DNA of 64,000 nt from Runella zeae DSM 19591 (GTDB taxonomy: Bacteria; Bacteroidota; Bacteroidia; Cytophagales; Spirosomataceae): positions 186,001 through 250,000 of the forward strand of contig NZ_KE384039.1 of NCBI RefSeq assembly GCF_000423565.1, in the 5' to 3' direction. Below the pieces are notes generated by a model. It worked only from the letters and a program-made list of their open reading frames with translations, searched no databases and was not told the DNA's origin. Position numbers and translations under genes: made by a program. Below are positions 25,108-33,662 of the stretch, in pieces (position 1 is the first letter of the stretch; each line of letters starts with the position of its first letter).

Positions 25108-26388
25108 ATGACATACCAAGAAGCCCTCGCTACTTTATACAATCGCCTTCCTGCTTTTCATCGGCTAGGGGCAAGTGCTATCAAATCAGGTACCAAAAAT
25201 ATTGTGACACTTTGCGAAGCATTAGGTAATCCACATCAACAGTTTAGGAGTATACACGTGGCGGGAACCAACGGCAAGGGAAGTACGAGCCATATGTTGT
25301 CGGCGGTGTTACAATCGGCAGGTTATAAAGTTGGCTTACATACCTCACCCCACCTCAAATCCTTTACTGAACGCTTTAAAATCAACGGCGAACCCGCGCC
25401 AGAGGAAGAAATAGCCGCCTTTGTGACCCAACATATGGCGCTAATTGAGGCGGTTCAACCATCATTTTTTGAGATAAGTGTCGCGTTGGCATTCGATTAT
25501 TTTGCCCGTAAGCAAGTAGATGTAGCAGTCATTGAAGTAGGTTTAGGAGGCCGACTTGATTCGACCAACATCATTACGCCAGATTTGTCGGTCATTACCA
25601 ACATTAGTTTTGACCACATGGATATATTGGGAGATACGCTTGGGAAAATAGCTTACGAAAAAGCGGGCATCATTAAACCAAAGGTCTCCGTGGTGATATC
25701 GGAGACGCATCCTGAAACAGCGCCTGTTTTTGTAGAGAAAGCCAATGAAACGCAATCGGATATCATGTTTGCAGACCAGATTTTTGAGGTAGTCGAAAGC
25801 GGTTTAGTGGCAGGAGCGTTGCACCTCAGTATAAAGTCTACTAGTTCTGTTATAAACAAATATAAACTAGATTTAGTAGGAGGGTATCAATCTAAAAATA
25901 TTCTTGGGGTTTTACAATCTGTTGTGGTTTTGAATCAAATCGGGTATCATATTTCAGACGAAGCGTTAAAGAAAGGTTTAGCAGATGCGGCCAAATTGAG
26001 TCAACTCAAAGGCAGATGGCAAATATTGGGGCATCAGCCCACGATTGTAGCCGATGTAGCTCATAACTATAGTGGACTTAGTGAAACCATGACCCAAATC
26101 AACAGTTATGCATTTGAAAATCTGCACATGGTATTGGGTTTTGTGAAAGACAAAGATATTAGTAGCATTTTGCGTTTATTTCCGAAAGAAGCCTACTATT
26201 ATTTTTGTGCTGCCGATTTACCGCGCTCGTTAGCTGCTGCCGATTTGGCTGCGTTAGCGCAAAAAGAAGGGTTAGAGGGGGAAATCTACGACTCAGTTCA
26301 AGAGGCGGTTTCTGAGGCAAAAAGACGGGCCAAAAAAGGTGATTTTATTTATATAGGCGGAAGTACATTTGTAGTAGCCGAAGTGTAG
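25108..26388 (+). CDS. folC: Folylpolyglutamate synthase/dihydrofolate synthase
   Basis: Adds glutamate to dihydropteroate and to tetrahydrofolates; cytoplasmic Mur-ligase family enzyme. The 426-residue protein has the P loop VAGTNGKGSTSHMLSAVL at residues 51-68, the TSPHLKSFTERFKINGEPA motif at 80-98, EVGLGGRLDSTNII at 142-155, the Mg-binding ITNISFDHMDILGDT at 159-173 and ADVAHNYSGL near residue 315 at the start of the C-terminal domain. Length is normal. The stop codon TAG (26386-26388) lies inside the first, degenerate repeat of the CRISPR array, so the array and gene share bases; there is no room for an intervening terminator. Confidence 0.95.
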   Translation: MTYQEALATLYNRLPAFHRLGASAIKSGTKNIVTLCEALGNPHQQFRSIHVAGTNGKGSTSHMLSAVLQSAGYKVGLHTSPHLKSFTERFKINGEPAPEEEIAAFVTQHMALIEAVQPSFFEISVALAFDYFARKQVDVAVIEVGLGGRLDSTNIITPDLSVITNISFDHMDILGDTLGKIAYEKAGIIKPKVSVVISETHPETAPVFVEKANETQSDIMFADQIFEVVESGLVAGALHLSIKSTSSVINKYKLDLVGGYQSKNILGVLQSVVVLNQIGYHISDEALKKGLADAAKLSQLKGRWQILGHQPTIVADVAHNYSGLSETMTQINSYAFENLHMVLGFVKDKDISSILRLFPKEAYYYFCAADLPRSLAAADLAALAQKEGLEGEIYDSVQEAVSEAKRRAKKGDFIYIGGSTFVVAEV

Positions 26389-27344
26389 ATTCCTAAATGG
26401 TACGATTAAAGCCGGTCTCGCTCATAGTCGCGCTGCTCTAAGGGGTCATGTTTCAATTCCTAAATGGTACGATTAAAGCTTTTTAAAAAATAATTACATC
26501 GTGGCCAAATCTGCAATGTTTCAATTCCTAAATGGTACGATTAAAGCTTTTTAAAAAATAATTACATCGTGGCCAAATCTGCAATGTTTCAATTCCTAAA
26601 TGGTACGATTAAAGCATCTGGTGTTTTTTGTAGAGTGTACAGCTCAGAACGTTTCAATTCCTAAATGGTACGATTAAAGCCCTGTAAGCGTAATACGCAG
26701 ACGTTGCCAAGCCTAGTTTCAATTCCTAAATGGTACGATTAAAGCCTTTAGTTTGTAATATCCTGCCGTTACATTTGGGCATGTTTCAATTCCTAAATGG
26801 TACGATTAAAGCTGGCTCAAGTCGCATTGCCGCGTATAAGTCAGGCTTGTTTCAATTCCTAAATGGTACGATTAAAGCTCAATTACGAAACACTGGGCGA
26901 AGGCAAGCTAACCTTGTTTCAATTCCTAAATGGTACGATTAAAGCAATCACTCCGTTTAGCTTGTCTCTATTCTCCTTGCTCGTTTCAATTCCTAAATGG
27001 TACGATTAAAGCATTGTCTCTTTTAGATTGTCTTCGTTATAATCCTTGTTTCAATTCCTAAATGGTACGATTAAAGCGCAGTTAACACAATAGATATTCC
27101 TACAATCATTTTGTTTCAATTCCTAAATGGTACGATTAAAGCTTGAATAGCAGTATAATCGTCGGTCGAACCGTCGCCTTGTTTCAATTCCTAAATGGTA
27201 CGATTAAAGCGGAATCTGTGAACTTCTACACATCGGTGAATGATGTAGTTTCAATTCCTAAATGGTACGATTAAAGCGAGGGTTACTCAAAACGGCAAAA
27301 CAGTTACGTGGGTTGTTTCAATTCCTAAATGGTACGATTAAAGC
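26383..27344 (-). CRISPR. CRISPR array, 15 repeats and 14 spacers, no cas genes in window
   Basis: Fourteen identical 30-base repeats that begin GTTTCAATTCC, continue TAAATGGTAC and end GATTAAAGC, plus one degenerate copy at 26383-26412 (three mismatches in the first six bases). Spacers are 35-38 bases: 26413, 26480, 26548, 26616, 26681, 26746, 26813, 26879, 26946, 27013, 27078, 27143, 27211 and 27278 are their first bases. The spacers at 26480 and 26548 are identical. The reverse-complement repeat ends ATTGAAAC, the usual 8-base crRNA handle of type I-B/III systems, and the degenerate repeat is at the folC end, so transcription is most likely from the minus strand with the newest spacer at 27278. 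No cas gene is seen between 1 and 64000. Confidence 0.97.
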
Positions 27345-27409
27345 CCGTCGCAAAAACAGCGATTTTGGCATAATTTTAAGGTTTTTTATCGGTTTTATCA
27401 ACTAAAAAA
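27345..27409 (-). promoter_or_regulatory. Putative CRISPR leader
   Basis: The A+T-rich sequence next to the conserved end of the array. Read on the minus strand it contains TTTTTGCGACGG directly before the first repeat and A-rich runs further upstream, as expected of leaders that drive array transcription and spacer insertion. The assignment rests on repeat orientation. Confidence 0.6.
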
Positions 27410-27451
27410 TCGTCGAAGGCCAATAACTGGATTTCGCCTGACCTTCGACGA
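27410..27451. repeat. 10-bp inverted repeat near the CRISPR leader
   Basis: TCGTCGAAGG 27410-27419 pairs with CCTTCGACGA 27442-27451. A third copy of the core CGTCGAAGG lies at 27550-27558. No T tract follows. Confidence 0.6.
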
Positions 27452-27586
27452 CTGCTCATTATCAATTACTTACCTAGTTTTATTGCCCTTTTTGAAAAAA
27501 ATATGTCAATGAACAAGCCCAAGTTCCCTCCTGCGACGACTTGTAGATGCGTCGAAGGGAAGACAGTCAACGTAAAAATAATCAAA

Positions 27587-27640
27587 TTGTAGAACAAGTA
27601 GAAAGTATCCGTGCAGGTATCTTTGCTACTTGTTCTACAA
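27587..27640 (-). terminator. Hairpin directly behind the Gfo/Idh gene
   Basis: A perfect 15-bp inverted repeat, 27587-27601 with 27626-27640; the inner sequence can extend the stem (AAAG..TATCC against GGTATCTTT). It begins at the base after the stop codon of the minus-strand gene and is followed on that strand by T-rich sequence, so it is probably its terminator. Confidence 0.65.
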
Positions 27641-29014
27641 TCATAGGCTGGCGATTTCCCAGCCCGATCGATACTGCCGACGGAGAAACTTCTCTGCTTC
27701 TGGATAATTGGGGAATTTCATTTTTTTTGCGTCCCATTCCAAAAGCTGCCCAGGAACTCGTATCGCTACTGTCCCCAACAGCACTGTTTCGGTCATGGGG
27801 CCAGATTGAGCAAAATGAGATTCGGTATTTTCACCCCCTAAACAAGCATCCACAAAATGATGATAATGGTTGCGTTCGGCAAGTGGTGGAGTTGAATAAG
27901 ATTTAGGATTACCAGTCGGAATGATGATTGGCATTTTTTGATGAGGGATCAACAATGCCCCCTCCGTACCAATCAACATGGCAGATTCGGCAGGGTATTC
28001 TCCATCCTTGTACAAATCGCGAATGGCTTGCGGAGGATAAAACTCCCCATCAAACCACTCTACTTGTAAAGTTTTGTGGGCAGTCATTTTATTACCCGGA
28101 AATTGCCACGTTATGTGGTCGCCTTGTGGCCACGTATCGGCTCTACGTTCGGGAGAGTCTTGCCAAGACTTTTGCACTTCAGCTACGACCGATAGCGGGG
28201 CTTTCAATCCTAAGCCTTTCCAGACGGCATCAAAAATATGACAACCTATGTCTCCTGACCAGCCTGTACCAAAATCTTGCCATGTACGCCAAATCGCAGG
28301 GTGATAAATATCAGGTGCGTAAGGTCTGATAGGAGCCGTACCGAGCCATAAGTCCCAGTGGAGGTGGGGAGGGGCCTCCTGACCCTCGGTAGGTCGGGGG
28401 CCTGGCAGGCGATAACGAGCGATAGCCCCAGGCCGGTTAGAGCACAAATAAACCTGTTTTATTTTTCCTATGATACCTTGTTTAATCCAATTCACGGCAG
28501 TTCTGTCGCCCTGCGATGACGCTACTTGGGTACCGAGCTGAGTGACTACTCCCGCTTTGATAGCTTCTTTGGTAAGTGCCCTTACTTCGGCTACATCATG
28601 ACACATGGGTTTTTGGCAATAAACGTGTTTTTTGAGATGCAGTGCTTCGAATGCAATCGGGAAGTGATTGTGGTCAGGCACACTGACATTCACCGAATCT
28701 ATGTGAGCGGCTTCGTGCTTAAACAACTCCCGCCAGTCAGTGTAGGTTTTGGCATTGGGTACAAGTTCGGAGGCGCGTTTGAGATTTTTTTCGTCTACAT
28801 CACAGAGAGCCACAATTTCCACTTGCTGATGTTTTTTGAATTGTTGTAAATCGCCCCATCCCATTCCACCTACACCGATACAGGCATGCCTGAGTTTGGG
28901 GCTGTTGTGAGAGGCTTTGGCTTCTTCATCAAATAAAAGAGGCGCTGCCATTGCTGCAGTGGCAGCTTTGACTAAAAACGCTCGACGAGAGTTTAAGTTG
29001 CTTTTTTTTGTCAT
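27641..29014 (-). CDS. Gfo/Idh/MocA family oxidoreductase with Tat leader
   Basis: A 457-residue NAD(P)-dependent sugar or inositol dehydrogenase-like protein. The leader NSRRAFLVKAATAAMAAPLL has the twin arginine of Tat signals. Next come the Rossmann motif CIGVGGMGWGDLQQF near residue 45, VALCDVDEKNLKRA, the EKP-like lysine motif KKHVYCQKPMCHDVAEVR near residue 130 (KP of the nicotinamide site) and GDIGCHIFDAVWKGLGL near residue 255 with the catalytic His. Exported members with this leader are common in Bacteroidota and Planctomycetes and act on sugars in the periplasm; the substrate is unknown. Single gene next to the CRISPR leader, ending at the hairpin at 27587. Confidence 0.85.
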   Translation of the reverse strand: MTKKSNLNSRRAFLVKAATAAMAAPLLFDEEAKASHNSPKLRHACIGVGGMGWGDLQQFKKHQQVEIVALCDVDEKNLKRASELVPNAKTYTDWRELFKHEAAHIDSVNVSVPDHNHFPIAFEALHLKKHVYCQKPMCHDVAEVRALTKEAIKAGVVTQLGTQVASSQGDRTAVNWIKQGIIGKIKQVYLCSNRPGAIARYRLPGPRPTEGQEAPPHLHWDLWLGTAPIRPYAPDIYHPAIWRTWQDFGTGWSGDIGCHIFDAVWKGLGLKAPLSVVAEVQKSWQDSPERRADTWPQGDHITWQFPGNKMTAHKTLQVEWFDGEFYPPQAIRDLYKDGEYPAESAMLIGTEGALLIPHQKMPIIIPTGNPKSYSTPPLAERNHYHHFVDACLGGENTESHFAQSGPMTETVLLGTVAIRVPGQLLEWDAKKMKFPNYPEAEKFLRRQYRSGWEIASL

Positions 29015-29138
29015 GGGGATAATCGGTTGAGGAATATTGGGAATCGTATTTCATAAAAAGGGGAGTGAGTATCATTTCTAATGAGGAAGGCAAACGCATA
29101 ACCAAAGCAGTCAAAAATCTTTATAAAGCCAAATTTTG

Positions 29139-29146
29139 TACTTTTG
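29139..29146 (+). promoter_or_regulatory. Promoter -7 element of trmB
   Basis: TACTTTTG followed by CAGTCC, 62 bases upstream of the chosen start. No matching -33 TTG is visible. It makes the in-frame TTG at 29136 impossible as a start. Confidence 0.55.
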
Positions 29147-29207
29147 CAGTCCGCTGAGAATTGAGCGGAGCGTATCTGTATACTATCACTTCGAAAATAT
29201 CAAAATC

Positions 29208-29882
29208 TTGAGCCGTAAGAAACTCATTCGATTTGCCAAAAACACATTGGCTACCAACGTGTTAGAGGTAGGAAAGCCTCTCTACGAAAATATCAAAGGA
29301 AAATGGAACGAAAGCCTATTTTTTAACTCAAACCCCATAGTTTTAGAACTTGCCTGTGGAAAAGGGGAATATACGGTTGGGTTGGCCCAAGTCTTCCCCG
29401 AAAAAAACTTTATCGGTATCGATGTCAAAGGGGATCGCATCGCAGTGGGAAGTCAGCAGGCGTTTGATCAAGGTTTGACAAACGTAGCTTTTCTTAGGAC
29501 CAACATTGAGTTTTTACAAAACTTTTTTGCCGAAGGAGAGGTGTCCGAAATCTGGATTACTTTTCCTGATCCTTTCAATCTAAAAAAAAGGATAAGGCGT
29601 AGGCTGACGCATCCTCATTTTTTAGAAAAATACCGCTCAGTAATGTGTAGCGAGGGATTATTGCATCTAAAAACCGACAATCGAGAGCTATTTGATTTTA
29701 CTTTAGAAGAGCTTTCTGCGTTTGGATTTCGAGATTTGGAGTCTACTTACGACTTATACGAGTCTGATTTGAAGGCCGAGCATTTTGGCATAAAGACCCG
29801 TTTTGAGCAAATTTTCACCGAAAAAGGGTTCCCTGTGCATTACCTAAAAGGGCGTTTTTCGCGCCAAAATGACACCGCCTGA
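29208..29882 (+). CDS. trmB: tRNA (guanine-N7-)-methyltransferase
   Basis: Methylates G46 in tRNA with S-adenosylmethionine. The 224-residue protein has the SAM motif VLELACGKGEYTVGLAQVFP, NFIGIDVKGDRI, the TrmB signature EIWITFPDPFNLKKRIRRRL with HPHFL, and the C-terminal TRFEQIFTEKGFPVHYLKGR. The TTG at 29208 is chosen as start: it gives the typical N terminus (SRKKLIRFAKN) and lies behind the promoter element at 29139, whereas upstream in-frame codons do not. No ATG is available in frame near the start. Single gene. Confidence 0.95.
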   Translation: MSRKKLIRFAKNTLATNVLEVGKPLYENIKGKWNESLFFNSNPIVLELACGKGEYTVGLAQVFPEKNFIGIDVKGDRIAVGSQQAFDQGLTNVAFLRTNIEFLQNFFAEGEVSEIWITFPDPFNLKKRIRRRLTHPHFLEKYRSVMCSEGLLHLKTDNRELFDFTLEELSAFGFRDLESTYDLYESDLKAEHFGIKTRFEQIFTEKGFPVHYLKGRFSRQNDTA

Positions 29883-30008
29883 AATCGTTGTCATAGTGTT
29901 ATGTATTAAAATGAATAAATATTCAAAAGTGATTTTATATTCATTTTAAGATATAATCACCTGTTAATCAGATTATTAACTTTGAAAGGGTAGGGGTAAT
30001 GGGTTATT

Positions 30009-30040
30009 AAAAAAGGGAACGCTGATGCGTTCCCTTTTTT
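30009..30040 (-). terminator. Terminator of the GAPDH gene
   Basis: AAAAAAGGGAACGC pairs with GCGTTCCCTTTTTT, loop TGAT, 28 bases behind the stop codon of the minus-strand gene. Confidence 0.85.
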
Positions 30041-30067
30041 AAAGGTATTTTAAAGAACAACAATTAA

Positions 30068-31081
30068 TTATTGTGAAATCAATTGTGCAAAGTACTTAAC
30101 AGTACGAACTAGTTGGCTTACGTAGCTCATTTCGTTGTCGTACCAGCTTACAGTTTTTACCATTTGTTTGTCACCTACGTTGATTACTTTTGTTTGAGTG
30201 GCATCAAACAAGCTACCAAAAGAAGTGCCGATGATATCGCTACTTACGATTTCGTCTTCATTGTATCCAAAGCTTTCGTTACTTGCGGCTTTCATTACAG
30301 CGTTTACTTCTTCGGTTGTAACTTTTTTACCCAATATAACGGTCAATTCGGTCAAACTTCCGGTGATTACAGGGATACGTTGAGCTCCCCCGTCCAATTT
30401 GCCTTTTAGTTCAGGCAATACTAACCCAATGGCTTTAGCGGCCCCTGTGCTATTAGGGACGATATTGGCAGCCGCAGCTCTTGCACGTCTTAAATCTCCC
30501 TTAGCATGAGGAGCATCAAGGGTATTTTGGTCATTGGTGTAGGCGTGTACTGTGGTCATGCTACCAATTTCGATGGTAAAAGCATCGTTTAATGCTTTTG
30601 CCATAGGGGCAAGACAGTTGGTAGTACAGCTAGCGCAGCTGATGATTGTTTCGCTACCGTCCAATATATCGTGGTTTACGTTAAATACCACTGTTTTGAG
30701 GTCACCCGTGGCAGGTGCACTGATCACAACTCTTTTAGCACCCGCTGTTAGGTGAGCTTCTGCTTTAGCTTTGTCAGTAAAGAAACCTGTACATTCTAGT
30801 ACTACATCTACTTCATGTGCTCCCCAAGGAATTTCTGCTGGGTTTCTTTGTGCATAGATACGTACTTCATCTCCATTTACGATGATACTATTATCGGTAG
30901 AAGTTACTTCTTCGTTGAATCTTCCCTGTGCTGTATCGTATTTTAATAGATGAGCAAGAACAGACGGGCTTGTAAGGTCGTTGATGGCTACTACATCAAT
31001 GTCGGGCATGTTATAGATTTGACGGTAGGCTAGTCTTCCGATACGTCCGAAACCATTGATGGCTACTTTTACTTTTGACAT
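30068..31081 (-). CDS. gap: Glyceraldehyde-3-phosphate dehydrogenase, type I
   Basis: Converts glyceraldehyde 3-phosphate to 1,3-bisphosphoglycerate with NAD in glycolysis; cytoplasmic tetramer. The 337-residue protein starts [20 protein letters not shown] (NAD fold). The catalytic motif is [19 protein letters not shown] near residue 150 with the active cysteine in SCTTNC, the catalytic His follows in [14 protein letters not shown], and [20 protein letters not shown] and [16 protein letters not shown] are conserved. Length is normal. A TATATTTG promoter element lies 45 bases upstream on the minus strand, and a terminator at 30009 makes it monocistronic. Confidence 0.98.
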   Translation of the reverse strand: MSKVKVAINGFGRIGRLAYRQIYNMPDIDVVAINDLTSPSVLAHLLKYDTAQGRFNEEVTSTDNSIIVNGDEVRIYAQRNPAEIPWGAHEVDVVLECTGFFTDKAKAEAHLTAGAKRVVISAPATGDLKTVVFNVNHDILDGSETIISCASCTTNCLAPMAKALNDAFTIEIGSMTTVHAYTNDQNTLDAPHAKGDLRRARAAAANIVPNSTGAAKAIGLVLPELKGKLDGGAQRIPVITGSLTELTVILGKKVTTEEVNAVMKAASNESFGYNEDEIVSSDIIGTSFGSLFDATQTKVINVGDKQMVKTVSWYDNEMSYVSQLVRTVKYFAQLISQ

Positions 31082-31125
31082 GGTTATTTTGGTGGTTTAA
31101 TGAGACATCTTACTCTTATTTTCGG

Positions 31126-31133
31126 CAAATATA
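31126..31133 (-). promoter_or_regulatory. Promoter -7 element of the GAPDH gene
   Basis: TATATTTG on the minus strand, 44 bases before the ATG. No -33 TTG at 19-22 bases was recognised. Confidence 0.5.
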
Positions 31134-31687
31134 ATTATATATTTCTTATTATGTAGTTTAGTTTTTTAGCAAATTCTATATTTAATAATTACCTACACTT
31201 AGTGCATTCACTCCATTTTTAGTAATTAACTTTAGTAATTGCTGATTTATTTAGTATTTATATTGCCTTTTAGCTAAATATTTAGGCAATATGTGCTAAT
31301 TATTACTAAATAGGTACTAAATTAGCATGATATGCTAAACCACATAAATACTAAAATATACAACTAGAGAAACATTCAATAGAAGATAAGCAACTACTAA
31401 CAAAATAAAAAGCAAACAGAAAGACATTCTAAGCAATAATATTATTAACTTAGAGTAGGATATAACAAATCAAACCACAAAACATAAACAAGCACACATA
31501 ATAGAAATATAATAAAACAAAATATAGCCCCAAAAAGCATTTAACCTCCTATAGCGAATCATACAAGAAAATACGGCATAGAAAAGTACATTTTATAGAA
31601 AACAGTAAATAATAAATTTATGCCAATATAAAGTGGTGATTTTCAATTATTAAACAAAAAATAAGTAAAGTTTTACTTTAATACCAA
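31134..31687. other. A+T-rich intergenic region with several hairpins
   Basis: About 550 bases without gene, much lower in G+C than the window. Inverted repeats are dense: ATATTGCCT 31260-31268 / AGGCAATAT 31284-31292, TTAGCAT 31322-31328 / ATGCTAA 31332-31338, and repeated TTTAGTAATT/TTACTAAA elements at 31218-31240 and 31298-31310 that can close around the first hairpin. A palindrome AAGTAAA-GT-TTTACTT at 31663-31678 ends 9 bases before the dapD start and may be an operator. Confidence 0.5.
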
Positions 31688-32500
31688 ATGAAAGAAAAAG
31701 TACAAATTGAGCAAGCATGGGACAACAGAGAACTTACCAAAGATCCCTCCATTGTCAATGCGATTGAAAATGTAATACAAGCTTTAAATGACGGACACAT
31801 TAGAGTAGCCGAGCCAGTGGGGGAGAAGTGGCAAGTAAACGAATGGGTAAAGAAAGCCATTTTGCTATACTTTCCTATTCGTAAAATGGAACTAAAAGAA
31901 ATAGGTATTTTCGAATACCACGATAAAATGAAACTAAAGACCGGCTACGAATCTTTAGGAGTAAGAGTCGTACCACCGGCTGTAGCAAGGCATGGAGCGT
32001 ATTTAGCAAAGGGAGTGATACTAATGCCTTCCTATGTCAACATAGGAGCTTACGTAGATGAAGGTACTATGGTAGACACTTGGGCTACGGTAGGCAGCTG
32101 TGCACAAGTAGGCAAAAACGTCCACCTCAGTGGAGGCGTTGGAATAGGAGGGGTGCTCGAACCACCACAGGCTTCCCCAGTGATTATAGAAGATGGGGCA
32201 TTTATTGGATCAAGATGCATCGTAGTCGAAGGAGCTCACATAGGAGCTCGCGCTGTGTTGGGAGCAGGAGTGACCATTACGGGTAGTTCCAAAATCTTAG
32301 ATGTAACCGGAAACGAAGTAGTAGAATATAAAGGATATGTGCCTGCCGATAGTGTAGTCATTCCAGGTAGTTATCCAAAAACATTTCCCGCTGGCTCATT
32401 CCATGTACCTTGCGCCCTTATTATAGGTAAGAGAAAGGCTAGTACAGACCTCAAAACCTCCCTAAATGACGCTTTAAGAGAAAATAATATAGCCGTCTAA
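31688..32500 (+). CDS. dapD: 2,3,4,5-tetrahydropyridine-2,6-dicarboxylate N-succinyltransferase
   Basis: Transfers succinyl from succinyl-CoA to tetrahydrodipicolinate in the lysine/diaminopimelate pathway; cytoplasmic trimer. The 270-residue protein has an N-terminal helical domain (IENVIQALNDGHIRVAEP), then a left-handed beta helix built of hexapeptides: VILMPSYVNIGAYVDEGTMV, DTWATVGSCAQVGKNVHLSG, GVGIGGVLEPPQASPVIIED, GAFIGSRCIVVEGAHIGARA. These are the DapD signatures, including GVGIGGVLEP. Length is normal. The ATG at 31688 follows an inverted repeat. Single gene with terminator. Confidence 0.97.
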   Translation: MKEKVQIEQAWDNRELTKDPSIVNAIENVIQALNDGHIRVAEPVGEKWQVNEWVKKAILLYFPIRKMELKEIGIFEYHDKMKLKTGYESLGVRVVPPAVARHGAYLAKGVILMPSYVNIGAYVDEGTMVDTWATVGSCAQVGKNVHLSGGVGIGGVLEPPQASPVIIEDGAFIGSRCIVVEGAHIGARAVLGAGVTITGSSKILDVTGNEVVEYKGYVPADSVVIPGSYPKTFPAGSFHVPCALIIGKRKASTDLKTSLNDALRENNIAV

Positions 32501-32526
32501 ATTGGCGACCAATCCCTTAAAACAAC

Positions 32527-32556
32527 AAAAAAGCCTCCTATACAGGAGGCTTTTTT
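32527..32556 (+). terminator. Terminator of dapD
   Basis: AAAAAAGCCTCCT pairs with AGGAGGCTTTTTT, loop ATAC, 27 bases behind the stop codon. Confidence 0.9.
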
Positions 32557-33001
32557 GTGCTTCATTTACCCCATAAATATACTGTCGTCATAGCAAACCA
32601 CAAGATGTCCAAATAAATCGGCTGATTATTTCATTGACATTCCCACGCCCTTTTCTCTCATTTAATTTATCTATTTGAGTCTTGTGCTCCTTTATTTCGT
32701 ACACAAATGTACAATACACGGATGTAAACTCCAAGCGTCCGACAAAATAAATTTAAAAATACATTTGGCAACAAAACTTCAATCAGAAAACAGAATACTA
32801 GATAAGGGCTTGTTTAACAATACATTCCATGTTTACATAAAAAACATTTGTAAACATAGCAACACAAAGTTTACATAAGTAACAACCTTCAATGTAAACT
32901 TTTGTAAACATATAAAATTATTTCTGTAAACATATGCGATTATGAAAGTAAACATGTCTATATTTGTAAATAGATAAAGTTTACAAAAATATCATATTCA
33001 T
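32557..33001 (+). promoter_or_regulatory. Cluster of about ten TGTAAACA-type elements before the XRE gene
   Basis: No gene in 445 bases. From 32723 on, the motif TGTAAAC(A) or its complement TGTTTACA recurs: 32723-32729, 32830-32837, 32849-32856, 32869-32875, 32893-32899, 32903-32910, 32925-32932, 32948-32954, 32979-32985, with a near copy TGTAAATA at 32965-32972. The last copies overlap a promoter-like TATATTTG at 32959-32966 in front of the ATG at 33002. The layout fits a multi-site operator for the adjacent HTH protein, or iterons of a replicon. Confidence 0.7.
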
Positions 33002-33541
33002 ATGACAACCTCTTCAGAATACACCGACGCCCGCTATCTAAAAAACAATAAAATAAGGGTCATCTTACACCAAAATGGACTTAATGCTTCTCAATTTGCC
33101 GACGCTATAAAAGTCCAACGTTCGACGATTTCTCACATCCTTGCCTATCGAAATAGACCTAGTCATGATATTTTAGAGAAAATTGTGGCTTGGAATGATA
33201 AATATAGCCTAGATTGGTTTCGAACTCAGAGCCCAGAAGAGACTCAAATGATATCGGAACTCATTAAAAATCAGACATATGGAGGAGCAAAAGTACATTC
33301 GCAAACCCCTTCAGAATCGCGCGAAAAAACGATTCCACCTAAGAATACACCTACATTAGATTCTCGTAACGCTACAATTAAATTTGAAACCTCTTCAAAT
33401 CAAGCTTCGCAGGTTTCAACTGAGCTATCCAAACCACGAAGAGCAGTGCTTATAACTATTGTTTATGACGACGGAAGTTCTCAAGTCATCCCCGTAGATC
33501 CTAATTCAAAATTTAATCAGTTATTAGGCCAATCTCATTAA
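33002..33541 (+). CDS. XRE-type HTH regulator with unknown C-terminal part
   Basis: A 179-residue protein. Residues 12-62 form a Cro/cI-type HTH: NNKIRVILHQNGLNASQFAD, AIKVQRSTISHILAYRNRPS and HDILEKIVAWNDKY, the classical five-helix layout with recognition helix around RSTISHIL. A Pro/Ser/Thr-rich linker (residues ~95-145) is followed by a short C-terminal domain RRAVLITIVYDDGSSQVIPV that I do not recognise. The gene sits directly behind the TGTAAACA cluster and is probably autoregulated through it. Behind it lie an IS remnant and a second small HTH gene, an accessory setting. Related HTH proteins of this form occur in Cytophagales, function unknown. Confidence 0.8.
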   Translation: MTTSSEYTDARYLKNNKIRVILHQNGLNASQFADAIKVQRSTISHILAYRNRPSHDILEKIVAWNDKYSLDWFRTQSPEETQMISELIKNQTYGGAKVHSQTPSESREKTIPPKNTPTLDSRNATIKFETSSNQASQVSTELSKPRRAVLITIVYDDGSSQVIPVDPNSKFNQLLGQSH

Positions 33542-33662
33542 GATTTTAAGACTTCCTGATACGACCAAATTACAAAGACTTGATGCCGTCGCTGCGGTGT
33601 TTTACACTTTACACAGTGCCTTAAACCTACAACAACGGCATCAAAATAAGTAAGAAATGCTA
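33542..33662. repeat. Intergenic segment with a 10-bp inverted repeat
   Basis: TTGATGCCGT 33580-33589 pairs with ACGGCATCAA 33635-33644 around a 45-base loop. No T tract follows. It could be the 3' end of the XRE mRNA or the trace of an insertion. Confidence 0.45.

Noticed and set aside
26730-26942. Open frame of 70 codons inside the CRISPR array
   Set aside because: It reads through repeats and spacers; the peptide repeats FQFLNGTIKA from the repeat sequence. Not a gene.
32675-32878. A 67-codon frame in front of the XRE gene
   Set aside because: TTG start, A+T-driven composition, and it runs across the TGTAAACA elements.
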